DNA of 64,000 nucleotides. It comes from Cephalotus follicularis (taxonomy: Eukaryota; Streptophyta; Magnoliopsida; Oxalidales; Cephalotaceae). Under the pieces are notes generated by a model, which had not been told where the DNA came from, searched no databases, and worked only from the letters and a program-made list of their open reading frames with translations. The DNA lies in contig BDDD01000552.1 of the NCBI GenBank assembly GCA_001972305.1, positions 90,458 to 154,457 on the forward strand, in the 5' to 3' direction. Of the stretch, positions 1-9,068 are shown one piece after another (the first letter of the stretch is position 1; every line of letters starts with the position of its first letter). Position numbers and translations under genes: made by a program.

Positions 1-93
1 CCAGAACCCCAATTCAACCATTAACATGCAATTCATCATGTTATTCATTAACTTAAAACCCAAAATGCATGTATAAATCCATCACTTTCCCCT
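1..93 (-). repeat. Fragment of chromovirus-type LTR (D family)
   Basis: The stretch around 65-95 (ATGCATGTATAAATCC followed by a CCCCTACC block) matches the same block inside the solo LTRs at 11070-11110 and 54140-54170, in the same orientation. It stops where Sirevirus LTR sequence begins near position 94-105, so it is a broken remnant. No terminus or target duplication is visible because the window starts here. Confidence 0.5.
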
Positions 94-432
94 ACCTTAT
101 TGTTTCCACTTTTCCCAAGGATCTCCTTGAGTTTCCACTAGTTCTCCGAATACAATTCCGGGTGCTATTCGGTACACCTTTGTGATTGACCTCAATCACT
201 TACAATTTTCTTTGGGTTCACTCCCCAACTTCACTAGGGTTCACTCCCCTATTACAATCAAAATGAATGAAGTATTGTTTTGATCTAAACCTCTCACTAG
301 GTTGGATATTACAAAAATTGATCACTTGTGTTGCTCTCTTTTGATGTTTAGAATTGCTTGGATGTTGCTTGATATTGCTAGAATGAATGTTCAACTTGAA
401 TACTTGATCATTTGTTGAAGAGCTCCAAATTT

Positions 433-441
433 CTTTATATA
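433..441 (-). promoter_or_regulatory. TATA box of minus-strand Sirevirus LTR
   Basis: On the minus strand the sequence reads CTATATAAAG, downstream of the palindrome array and upstream of the R/U5-like part. This is the same relative position as TATAAAA at 7508 in the intact LTR. Confidence 0.5.
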
Positions 442-482
442 GTTGAGCCTCCAACGGATCTATTTTTAAAGGTCTGTTACAA

Positions 483-990
483 ATCCAGTCGGCTGGATTT
501 GTACGGCAGTCGGCTGGATTGATGGCGCGTACATTTGAATATAGCCGTTGGTGTTGGAAAGTCGGCTGCATCCTCTAGGCAATCGACTGGTGTGCTTCGC
601 AGTCGACTGGTTGCTCTGTTTCAGTCGGCTGTCGAGTTGAAATTGGAGTTTCCAAATGCTACTGCTTGATTTTGCATAATTGAAAACAGTCGGCTGGATT
701 CACTGGCAGTCGACTGGATCCCCTGGCAGTCGACTGGTGCCCTGCTTCAGTCGGCTGTATTGGGTGTTAAAAAGATACAGAAGCTACTGCCTAAAATGTG
801 CACCTCTGGCAGTCGACTGGAGCCTTGTGGTAGTCGACTGTCTTGGCCTGGCAGTCAACTGGACCCCTGTGGCAGTCGACTGGATTTGTGTCCCTGTAAT
901 TTCTGTGTTTGGTTGAAGAACCAGTTGGCTACACAACCTCTGGCGGTTGACTACTCAACCTTGGGCAGTCGACTGGATTGCTTGCCAGTC
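483..990. repeat. Array of AGTCGACT/AGTCGGCT palindromes
   Basis: About 17-18 copies of CAGTCGACTGG or its variant CAGTCGGCTGG occur with irregular spacing of roughly 20-60 bp. The 8-bp core AGTCGACT is self-complementary, so the array reads alike on both strands. It lies inside the LTR remnant, upstream of its TATA box. Related arrays sit at 10119-10386, 13662-14085 and 32900-33062 in other LTR families. Confidence 0.85.
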
Positions 991-1082
991 GGTTGGATTG
1001 GCCTGTATCTGCAGAAATGTTCTTGGCACAACTTTGGACATAAAATCAAGTGAGTATATGAAGTTATAACTCAAAGAATTAT

Positions 1083-1339
1083 GCATACAAGTAATCTATG
1101 TTTGTTAATCATCAAAATAATATATGGTAATACAATTAATCAGTGGCAAAGGCCAACAATAAACTTGTGGGCATTACGTAGTATGGGATGCATGATGCGT
1201 GTTTTATTCGGCTCATTTATGTTGTTGCTTCAGCTATTGAAGGTTTTTAATGGTTGGTATTTTTGCATGAGCTGGATTATTTTATGTTGATTGCCTTACC
1301 ACTCTATATGGTGTCTTGTCGTGGAAAGCGGGGTGTGAC
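1083..1339 (+). repeat. 3'-terminal fragment of a chromovirus-type LTR
   Basis: The fragment ends with GGGGTGTGACA at 1339, the terminus shared by the LTRs of element A and the D family. It carries the conserved hairpin (1171-1198, stem imperfect with one wobble and one mismatch, loop TAGTATGGGATG) 141 nt before the end. The 5' part of the LTR is missing. Confidence 0.65.
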
Positions 1340-1571
1340 ATTAAATGAAGGTTACATCACGCTCCGTTTCTTGAGCAGTTAGCAACGATGTTGTTTTGTG
1401 GTAACACGTTGTATGGGCAGCGTGTTACGATTACTAGTTCGGCTTATACTCAAAGGCTTCCGCAACTGATGTATATGTTTAAAGGTTTAAATTTTATCAA
1501 AAAATTTATAAGCCGGATTATTTATGTTAATTGCTACCATTTATACATCGTTTTGGAAAACGGGGTGTGAC
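1340..1571 (+). repeat. Second 3'-terminal LTR fragment
   Basis: The fragment ends with ACGGGGTGTGACA at 1571. It contains the hairpin at 1401-1428 (stem GTAACACG/CGTGTTAC, loop TTGTATGGGCAG) and a GCTTCCGCAACTG block. It resembles the reverse complement of the 3' end of the solo LTR at 8895-12330. The Sirevirus coding sequence begins immediately after it, so this LTR piece marks the 5' break of that element. The expected 5-bp duplication of GCAAC next to an LTR start was not found. Confidence 0.65.
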
Positions 1572-2868
1572 AGCAACGTTTATGTTATAAATTTAAATGA
1601 TCTTCAAAATCAAAATGTAAAATGCCTTGTCTGTTTAAATGAAGATAGTTGGATGTGGCATAGAAGGCTTGAACATGTTAATATGAGAACAATTGCAAAA
1701 ATTTTGAAACATGACCTAGTTAAAGGTTTTCCAAAATTAAGTTTTGAAAAAGATAAATTGTGTGATGCTTGCCAACAAGGAAAGCAAATAAGAGCAAGTT
1801 TTAAATCTACCAACATTGTCGCAACTTCTAGGCCACTCGAACTACTCCATATGGATCTTTTTGGACCAATAAACATAAGAAGCCTAGGAGGTAAATCTTA
1901 TGCCTATGTTATTGTTGATGACTACACTAGGTACACATGGGTTTATTTCTTAGCACATAAAAGTGAAACTTTTACATTCTTTGCCAATTTTTGTAAAATT
2001 GTTCAAAAAGAAAAAGGACTTTCGATTTTGAAAATTAGAAGTGACCATGGCAAAGAATTCAAAAATAATATTTTTTATGATTATTGCATTAAAAATGGTT
2101 TCAAACATGAATTTTCAACCCCTAGTACTCCTCAACAAAATGGAGTTGTTGAAAGGAGAAATAGAACATTAGAAGAAATGACTAGAAAAATGCTTTGTGA
2201 AAATGATTTACCAAAGTATTTTTGGGCCGAAGCCACAAACACCGCATGTTATATTTTGAATAGAACATCAATAAGGCCAATTCTCAAAAAGACTCCATAC
2301 GAGTTATGGAAGGAGAGAAAGCCTAACATTAGTTACTTTCGTGCCTTCGGATGTAAATGCTTCATACACAACAATGGAAAAGATCAACTTGGTAAGTTTG
2401 ATTCTAAAGCGGATGAAGGTATATTTCTTGGCTACTCCCTTACTAGTAAAGCTTATAGATGTTTTAATAAACGTACATTACTAGTAGAAGAATCTATGCA
2501 TATTGTTTTTGATGAGTTACATGATTCTACTTCACATGTGCATGATAGCACAGAATTTCATGAACCTTCGGAGGACATAGATGTAGAACCTAAGGATAGC
2601 TACCAAAAAGAACTTATAGATAAGACATATAAGGTAGTTAGAGACCACCCACATGAGGCTATCATTGGTAACATTCAACAAGGCATTAGGACTAGGTCTA
2701 GTGCAAACACTTGTAACTATGTTGCATTCCTTTCTCACGTAGAACCCAAAAACTTTGTAGAAGCCGAAAAAGATGAAAATTGGATTGTATCTATGCAAGA
2801 AGAGCTAAACCAATTTGAAAGAAATAAAGTTTGGCTTTTAGTACCTAGACCAAAGACCATTCGGTTAT
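1572..2868 (+). pseudogene. Copia GAG-pre-integrase and integrase core (5'-truncated)
   Basis: The polypeptide would process and integrate element cDNA. The GAG-pre-integrase region shows WHRRLEHVN and the zinc-binding CDACQQGKQ (about 1650-1790). The integrase core follows with the DDE triad visible: D in HMDLFGP, D in IRSDHGKEF and E in NGVVERRNR. After it comes the copia-typical FGCKCFIHN region and a linker to reverse transcriptase (KVWLLVPRPK). The reading frame opens at 1572 without its own start, because the natural start lies in the missing gag-pol. It ends at a stop (2868-2870) caused by a frameshift near 2855-2868. The continuation GTKWIFRNK is readable in another frame. This is a confident family call, non-functional as it stands. 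Confidence 0.9.
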
Positions 2869-3780
2869 AGGAACTAAATGGATTTTTAGAAACAAAATGG
2901 ATAATCAAGGGATCATCATTAGAAACAAGGCTAGACTAGTTGCCCAAGGCTATTCACAAGAAGAAGGAATAGAGTATGATGAGACATATGCACCGGTTGC
3001 TAGACTAGAATCCATTCGTTTATTACTTGCATTTGCTTGCTTTAATAATTTCAAGTTATATCAAATGGATGTGAAAAGTACCTTTTTAAATGGTTTTATT
3101 AAGGAAGAAGTTTATGTTGAACAACCTCAAGGTTTTGAGGATCCTCACTTTCCAAATCATGTTTTCAAATTAAACAAAGCTTTATATGGACTCAAACAAG
3201 CCCCTCGTGCTTGGTATGAGAGATTGACAAAGTTTTTAATTGAAAATGATTTTAAACGAGGTAATGTTGATATTACTCTTTTTACAAAATCTAAAGGTAA
3301 TGATTTACTCATTGTTCAAATATATGTTGATGATATTATCTTTGGATCTACTAATGACTCTTTGTGCAAGGAATTTTCAAATACCATGAAATCCGAATTT
3401 GAAATGAGTCTAATGGGAGAGCTCAAGTACTTTCTTGGACTGCAAGTCACACAAAACAAAGATGAGATCTTCATCAACCAAACAAAATACATAAAGGATA
3501 TTCTCAAGAATTTTGGAATGGAGAAAGCTAAAACAAGCAAGACTCGTATGAGCATCTCTACAAAGCTTGACAAAGATGAACAAGGTAAAAATGTCGATCG
3601 AAAGCTTTATAGAAGTATGATAGGATCTTTATTGTACTTAACTGCAAGCAGACCCGATATTTTGTTTAGTGTGTGCTTGTGTGCCCGATTTCAATCTAAT
3701 CCAAAAGAATCCCATTTGTTTGCTGTGAAACGTATTTTTAAATATCTTGCATACACACCTACATTAGGCTTTGGTATTCC
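2869..3780 (+). pseudogene. Copia reverse transcriptase
   Basis: RVT_2-type reverse transcriptase, which copies element RNA into cDNA. Visible copia motifs in order: ARLVAQGYSQEEGIEYDET, PVARLESIR, the LYQMDVKSTFLNG block with the first catalytic Asp, ALYGLKQAPRAWYERL, and the catalytic YVDD inside IQIYVDDIIFGS (about 3320-3350). The catalytic residues are intact. The domain is separated from integrase by a frameshift near 2860 and from RNase H by another near 3760-3780. In the written frame translation continues to 3877 in the wrong phase. The 2897-3877 open frame is the surviving part. Confidence 0.9.
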
Positions 3781-4266
3781 CGAGACTCTAGTTTTGATTT
3801 ACATTCTTACTCGGATGCCGACTTTGGTGGTTATAAAGTTGACCGCAAGAGCACTAGTGGCTCATGCCAATACCTAGGGAGCATGCTTGTCTCTTGGTTT
3901 AGTAAAAAGCAAAATTCAGTAGCTTTATCTACCATCGAAGCTGAATATATTGTTGTAGGTAGCTGTTGTCCACAAATCCTTTGGCAAAAGCAACAGTTGG
4001 TTGATTATGGTATATGTGTAAAGGATGTATCTATTAAATGTGATAATACTAGTAGAATTTGTCTAGCTAAGAACCCAGTTCATCATTATAGGACAAAACA
4101 CATTGACATTAGATACCACTTCTTAAGAGAACATGTAGAAAGTGGAGACATTGTTTTAGAGTATATTCCCACCGAAAAACAAGTGGCAGATATTTTCACA
4201 AAACCCTTAGATGAAAATTCTTTTTCTAAGTTTAGAAGAGAATTAGGTTTATGTGAGCTTGAATGA
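3781..4266 (+). pseudogene. Copia RNase H
   Basis: RNase H (RNase_HI_RT_Ty1 type) that removes the RNA strand of the cDNA hybrid. In the corrected phase the sequence reads HSYSDADF, then KSTSGSCQYLGSMLVSW, STIEAEYIVV, KCDNTS and HIDIRYHFLRE. These supply the acidic residues expected of the family (D, E, D, D). The domain ends with the copia-typical VADIFTKPLDENSF and a TGA stop at 4264-4266. The last 127 codons (from 3883) are uninterrupted, and the first part lies in the frame lost after about 3770. Confidence 0.88.
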
Positions 4267-4373
4267 TGTTTATTTGTTTGAATGACTGTTTTAATTGTAT
4301 GCATATTTGATACGATGATTGATTTTTGGTTATTACTCTGTTTTTGCTTGATTTTGTGTTCTGTTTTACAAAA

Positions 4374-4620
4374 ACGTTGACTTCTTTTCTGCAAAATTTT
4401 ATGCTTTATGAAAATCACGTCGATCTCTTTTACAAACATCGATCTCTTTGTGTTTCCCTGAAACACGTCGACTTCTTTTCAAACGAGTCGATGCTTTTCA
4501 AAACGCAACGTTTTCTGAATCGATTTCTTTTGTTCTTTTAAAGAACGCGTCGACGTCTTTTGAATCACGTCAACGTCTTTTGCTCAAAAATCGACTTCTT
4601 CATAAAAACGTCGATCTCAT
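4374..4620. repeat. CACGTCGAYKTCTTTT array between pol and env-like ORF
   Basis: About ten copies of a 14-16 bp motif (consensus CACGTCGAYKTCTTTT) start near 4374, 4417, 4437, 4465, 4485, 4517, 4546, 4566, 4588 and 4607, spaced 18-32 bp apart. The motif is essentially the reverse complement of the AAAGACRTCGACGT unit that fills the LTR of the same element (6877-7420). It lies just upstream of the env-like start codon at 4823, in the otherwise non-coding spacer 4267-4822. Confidence 0.8.
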
Positions 4621-4822
4621 GCTCATATCACACTTTAACCCTATTCTGAGTTTTTCGAAAATTTCTACTCTCTTTATTTTTTCTTTCAAAAATCGTTCTA
4701 TTTGTTCGAAAAAAATCTTCTGTATCCTTCCTCAACATCAAAAACCGTTTTCATGTCCTCTAATCCCTCTGTTTTTATCATTCTCTGTGTCTTTCTACTG
4801 TGTTCACCAAGTGTTTGATAAA

Positions 4823-6142
4823 ATGCCGAGGACAAAACGAACTGCCAATAAGAAGGCTGCTTCATCTTCCCAGCCTAAGAAATCTGCTAAATGTCAGAGG
4901 CTTGAGATTAGGGAACCTTCCCCTGACCCTGCTCTCCAATCGGATTCCGAATCCGAAGAGCAAGTTCCTTTGAGAAATGTAGTTTTTGTTGATAAACGGG
5001 TTATGGGTGGTAGGAACATCGATTTGGATTTCTGTTCCTCTGAGTTTTCTTTCGTTTCCTGGTTAGATGACCTACACCTTCTCCCCCTTGTACAAATCCA
5101 TGACCCTTTTTACATAAAATTGGTCAAGGAATTTTACATGAACCTTCAGATTGTATCCAGCCCTAATGAGGAGTTTGCTCTCTCCTATACTGTCAAAGGG
5201 CAGCGTATCTATCTAGATGCTAGGATTCTAGCCTCTATACTCCATATTCCATATACCGGCTTATACATTTTTGAGCATAAAAAATGGCCGGAGGTTGAGG
5301 GTTTTCACCCTAATCAAATTTTGTCCATTCTATACCATAACGATCCAAACATCCACCCTAATATGGCTCTTAGCACCAATAGATTGTCTGTGGATCATAG
5401 GCTCCTCCACCACCTCATTGTGCACCAATTTCTTCCCACCGGTGGTGGGTATGCCAAGCTATCCCGGATGCAAGCATTCCTCATGTGGTGCATCCTCTCT
5501 AAGATTGAATTTTGTTTTGCCCTTCTCATGCTCAAAACTATGGTGAGTGTTTTCACTCAAAAGAAGTCCGTCCTACCATTCGGATCAATCCTCACCAAAA
5601 TCTTTCAACACAACCAAATTCGGCTTGAAGGAGAAATTGCAACAAAATTAAAGAAGGAGGACACTTATAACAAGAGCAGTATGAATAGGATGGGTTGGAA
5701 AAAGTAGGGAGGCATTTGGACTTATTGCCCCAAAGTTGATCAAGGGTCAAGGATTGAAAGAATTGAAGAACAAGAGGAGAACCCTCCATGGGAAGCTCGA
5801 GAAGAAGCTGCACCGGCTTAGGCTCAAGCTCAAGGCTCCTCATCCACCACTGATTTTGATAGGATGATGGAGTTTATGCGCTCTAGATTTGACTCTATGC
5901 AAGCTTCGCTTGAAGAAAAATTTGAGCAAGTCAACTCGCGGCTCACTAGCTTGGAAAAAGATCATGTGATGATTCGGTCCGACTTCGATAACATCGATGA
6001 CACCATCTACTACGACCTAAAAGTCGTAAGGAGGCGTCTCAAAAGGTTGGAACGAAAACTCGTGGCTTCCAAGACTATTGATACTTGCGAAGAGACTTCG
6101 GGCGATGACTCCGATTCCGATGCCCCTCCTGCTGCTGCTTGA
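4823..6142 (+). pseudogene. Sirevirus env-like ORF (Transposase_32-like)
   Basis: Additional ORF after pol, of the kind found in env-like Sireviruses. Its role is not established. ATG at 4823 opens a basic, Ser-rich N-terminus (MPRTKRTANKKAASSSQPKK), then an acidic segment. The middle part resembles the plant Transposase_32 (PF20167) domain: KLVKEFYMNLQIV, a VKGQRIYLDARILASILHIP block and LSRMQAFLMWCILS. The C-terminal part (5864-6090) is a predicted coiled coil with heptad-like MRSRFDSMQASLEEKFEQV, ending in an acidic, Ala-rich tail. No signal peptide or clear membrane anchor is seen. The frame is intact over 440 codons except for two in-frame TAG stops, at 5705-5707 and 5819-5821. An upstream extension of the open frame to 4448 is not supported because it crosses the motif array. 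Confidence 0.75.
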
Positions 6143-6757
6143 TCTTGCTGTTGTTTTTGATTTATTTTTTTTGTTGTTTGTTTTTGTTGTGTTGTAATGA
6201 AACTAAGTGTTTACTTATATTTTTGTAAGAACAAAGTTTGTTAATGAAATTATGTGATTGTGTTTATACATTTTTATGTTTATGATATTATGAATTTGTT
6301 TATGTTATGATATGGTTTTATGAATGTGTTTTTGGTTAATGATAATATGTTTATGAAATTATGTGATTGTGCATTAATGCTTATGTTCATATTTTTTTAC
6401 CCTTGCTTTTATTAAGGGGGAGCTAAAGATTTCTACCTTTTTTATGCTATACAAAAAAGGGGGAGAAATAGGCTCAAAAGCATATGAGATCAAAAGCATA
6501 TGAGAACTTAATAGCATTGCTACATTTTTTTTTAAAAAGGGGAGAAAGGGCTCAACAAGTTAGATTTTATAACTAATGAGAAGAAAGAGTTCTCAAATGC
6601 GAAACTCATAGCTAATTGATATTGCACAGGAACATTCTTATGAACATTGCCTTTGATTACTTTATAAGATAACTCTATCGGTATTATGTTTTAATTGGTA
6701 TTACTTATGTTTATGCCTTTTTGAGCAAATTTTTGTCATCATAAAAAACGGGGAGAT
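6143..6757 (+). other. Sirevirus 3' non-coding region with several polypurine tracts
   Basis: AT-rich sequence without a gene. Four G/A-rich tracts lie at 6413-6421, 6453-6466, 6534-6550 and 6743-6757. The last (AAAAAACGGGGAGATT) directly abuts the 3' LTR and is the likely plus-strand primer. Multiple polypurine tracts are a known trait of Sireviruses. A short direct repeat (TGAAATTATGTGATTGTG) occurs at 6245 and 6355. Confidence 0.7.
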
Positions 6758-6876
6758 TGTTGACGATTTAGTCCCAATCCTTGTTTTGATGATAACATAT
6801 TTGCATTTAACAAGTTTACTTGATGTGCAAGATATTACAAAGTTCAATACCAAGGCAAAACTCATCTGCAGAGAAA

Positions 6877-7100
6877 AGACATCTATCTTCCAGAAATGAC
6901 ATCGACGTCCGTACAGAAAGACATCGATCCCTTTCAAGAAGACATCGACGTCTTTAGTGCCAGAAGTTACAAGATCAAATTTTAATGAAGACATCGACCT
7001 TCCAGAAATGACATCGACGTCCGTACAGAAAGACATCGACCCCTTTCACGAAGACATCGACATCTTTAGTGACAGAAGATACTGATCAAATTTTAATCGA
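6877..7100 (+). repeat. 112-bp tandem duplication in Sirevirus U3
   Basis: Two units, 6877-6988 and 6989-7100, share the order: TTCCAGAAATGACATCGACG, CCGTACAGAAAGACATCGA, CCCTTTCA, a TCTTTAGTG block and GATCAAATTTTAAT. They differ by scattered substitutions, so the duplication is not recent. Confidence 0.85.
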
Positions 7101-7420
7101 AGACATCGATCCCTACATGCAAAGACATCGACGTCCGTACAAAAGACATCGACGCCTTTCCATAGACATCGACGCCTTTCTAGACCTATCTGCATTTCCC
7201 ATAAAAGACATCGACCCCTACAGAAGAAGTCGATGTGATGCTCCAAGATTCAAATGCTGGAGATTTCCCAGAAATGACATCGACGCCTTTAAAAAGACAT
7301 CGACGTCTTTTTAAATGGATTGACCCGGGAAACATGGAACGGCTAGTAAACGCACTTCCAACGGCTATCAACTATCAAAGACATCGACGCCTTTATAAAG
7401 ACATCGACGTCTTTATGTCA
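6877..7420. repeat. GACATCGACGTC palindrome array in Sirevirus LTR
   Basis: About 18-20 copies of AGACATCGACGYCTTT and its variants lie 15-40 bp apart, upstream of the TATA box at 7508. The idealised unit AAAGACGTCGACGTCTTT is a perfect palindrome, and most copies carry a single A in place of the central G on one side. The array is the U3 counterpart of the pre-env array at 4374-4620. Confidence 0.85.
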
Positions 7421-7507
7421 GCAGATACAAAATTCAAAGTTGCACTAATACATTTTTAAAATCAAAAGCTTCCATGAATTATGCAACGGCTACAAATCTT
7501 TTATGCC

Positions 7508-7514
7508 TATAAAA
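7508..7514 (+). promoter_or_regulatory. TATA box of Sirevirus 3' LTR
   Basis: TATAAAA follows the motif array, with a purine-rich GGAAGACTGAAACATC segment after it. The position matches the U3/R boundary expected in this LTR and the TATA of the minus-strand remnant at 433-441. Confidence 0.6.
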
Positions 7515-8039
7515 GGAAGACTGAAACATCAGAAGAAGGACAACAATTTAGAATAACTCACATCAATTACACAACATCAAGAGAGATATCAAATTCAAGC
7601 ATTCTAGTGTGTAAAAGCTCAAAGTGCTCTATAGTGTTCTAAAAGGCTTCTAAGCTCTATCTTTTGAGTTTCTCTGAGTGTTTCACATTGTGATCTGTAT
7701 TAGCCATATCAAACCTATTTGAGAGGTTATTTTGTAAACACTTTCACAAATTACTTGTAAAAGAGGAGAGTCCTCTAAGGTCTTGAGGTCAAGGTCTTGT
7801 GATTGAGGTCAATCACGAAATTCTAAGGTGTAACGAATTGCTGCCTTAATCAATTCGAGATAGTGGAAACTCAAGGAGCTCCCTTGGGAAAAGTGGACGT
7901 AGGCAAGAGTTAGCCGAACCACTCTAAATTCGGAGAAGTTTTTCTTTCCCTTCACTCTTTACTTTCAAAGTTTTTAAATTCCCGATATTTACATCAATAT
8001 TCAATTCACCCCCCTCTTGTATATTGCAAGAGTGTTTAT

Positions 8040-8890
8040 TTCAAAGATGTTTGTGGATTTTAATCAGACAGACAAAGTGTCTGTGAAGGTACAAAATTGA
8101 AGAACAAATCAAAACTTCAAGGATTTGTATTTATGGAATTAAAACAATAACAATCTAGGTTTTGTTCTTCCCTAAAAACCTTAAAGGTTTAGCTAGAAAA
8201 CATTGAAATTAAACTACAAATTGAATTGAAAAAGAAGAAAGAGCTAAAGGGTGGCTACACACTATTTTTGGCCGGCCCTTACATATATATATACTTACAA
8301 ACTGATTAAAAATGGAAGTAGAATAACCTAGATACAAAACTGGGAAAAAATCTAAAACTTTCCAATTTCTACTCTTGTCGAAAGCGTCGACAGTTTAGCT
8401 TAAGCATCGAAGGTTAAGGGACAAAGCGTCGACGGATTGTACAAAGCTTCGAAGGTTAGGACAGCAATTTGATTTTTAACCTTCTGGAATAAAGCGCTGA
8501 TGTTGTGCTCCTAACTGCTTGCGCTTTCTTCTTAAGCGTCGACGCTTAGAAACAAAGCTTTGACGCTTTGCACTGTTTTCTGCATATTTTTCACCAATTT
8601 GAACAGTTTTTCATGCACTTTGATCTTGATGACCTTGTACATGAAAATCATCACAATGTAACCAAAGTAGTCCATTCCAATCATAAAAATATCACAAATA
8701 AATCAAAAAAATAACATATTTTTATGCTAAAAAAATACCCCCATTCTTAAACTTTGTTTGTCTCAAGCAAACAAAACGGAAAGCTAGAACAAGAAAACAA
8801 AAACAAAACAAACCAGAAACTAAGAGAAGAACCTAACTCACTTTCGTAGGAATCACGATTGCATTTAGCTTCATCGTCCTCAATGCAATG
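8040..8890 (-). mobile_element. Remnant of gypsy 3' end and LTR, minus strand
   Basis: On the minus strand, a polypurine tract (AATGGGGGTA, 8738-8746) precedes AGCATAAAAATATG and a TATTTTTATGATTGGAATGGACTAC block. This closely resembles the start of the solo LTR at 60830 (TGATAAGCATAAAAATG). The LTR part (8040-8737) contains about six GCGTCGACGC-type motifs (8378-8570). The internal side (8747-8890) shows the CTTAAACTTTGTTTGTCTC text usual near the 3' end of plant gypsy elements. The LTR is cut before its 3' terminus, where the Sirevirus begins. There is no coding sequence. Confidence 0.6.
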
Positions 8891-9040
8891 AAAATGTCAC
8901 ACCCCGTTTGAAGAGAAGGTAACATTAAAGCAGTAAAGGCAATTAACATAGAAATACAGATCATGTAAAATCCATAAAATTTAAACTTTTAACAAGCTGT
9001 CAGTTGCGGAAGCATAAAATATCCATAAGCTATAAAATCT

Positions 9041-9068
9041 GTAGCGTGCATCCCATACTACACGCTAC
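9041..9068 (-). other. Conserved LTR hairpin (D1 copy)
   Basis: Minus-strand stem GTAGCGTG/CACGCTAC (8 bp, perfect) around the 12-nt loop TAGTATGGGATG, 146 nt before the LTR 3' end. The loop is conserved in the other LTRs of the window while the stem covaries. Confidence 0.8.

Larger units (their letters stand above)
94..1060 (-). mobile_element. Sirevirus-type LTR remnant, minus strand
   Basis: Read on the minus strand, this segment has the layout of the complete Sirevirus LTR at 6758-8028. An array of short GTCGAC-core palindromes comes first, then a TATA box, then a downstream part with the shared blocks 'ttgaggtcaatcac', 'gtggaaactcaagga' and 'cttgggaaaagtgga'. The palindromes here are of the AGTCGACT type, whereas the 6758 copy has GACATCGACGTC, so it comes from a different Sirevirus subfamily. 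Its 5' end (right side) is not recognisable and may be truncated around 1040-1080. No target duplication was found. Open frames in it (for example 218-571 minus) are not supported as genes. Confidence 0.6.
1572..8028 (+). mobile_element. 5'-truncated Sirevirus (Ty1/copia, SIRE/Maximus-like) retrotransposon
   Basis: The domain order GAG-pre-integrase, integrase, reverse transcriptase, RNase H is that of Ty1/copia. A long ORF after pol with the plant env-like/Transposase_32 character and a coiled-coil tail, several polypurine tracts and a 3' LTR starting TGTTGACG place it with Sireviruses. The 5' LTR, primer site, gag and protease are absent: pol starts abruptly at 1572 after an unrelated LTR end. 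All three coding blocks carry frameshifts or stops, so the copy is dead. The right end is taken at TTGCA (8028), which is approximate. Confidence 0.85.
6758..8028 (+). mobile_element. Sirevirus 3' LTR
   Basis: The LTR starts TGTTGACGATTTAGTCC directly after the polypurine tract and runs to about 8028 (TCAATTCACCCCCCTCTTG then TTGCA), a typical Sirevirus LTR ending. U3 holds the GTCGAC-core array and a 112-bp tandem duplication. A TATA box is at 7508. The 3' boundary is uncertain by about 20 bp because no 5' LTR exists for comparison. Confidence 0.8.

Noticed and set aside
680..1053. Open frames rich in repeated SRL residues (also 10073-10436 and 13608-14218)
   Set aside because: The repeats come from AGTCGACTG palindromes read in any frame and strand. 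There is no conserved domain, and the region is LTR non-coding.
4448..4822. Upstream extension of the env-like frame
   Set aside because: It crosses the repeated motif array and has no conserved text. The basic MPRTKR start at 4823 fits the family.
6877..7420. CRISPR-like array of short repeats with spacers
   Set aside because: Units are short, palindromic, variable in spacing and located in a plant LTR; spacers are not distinct and no cas genes exist.
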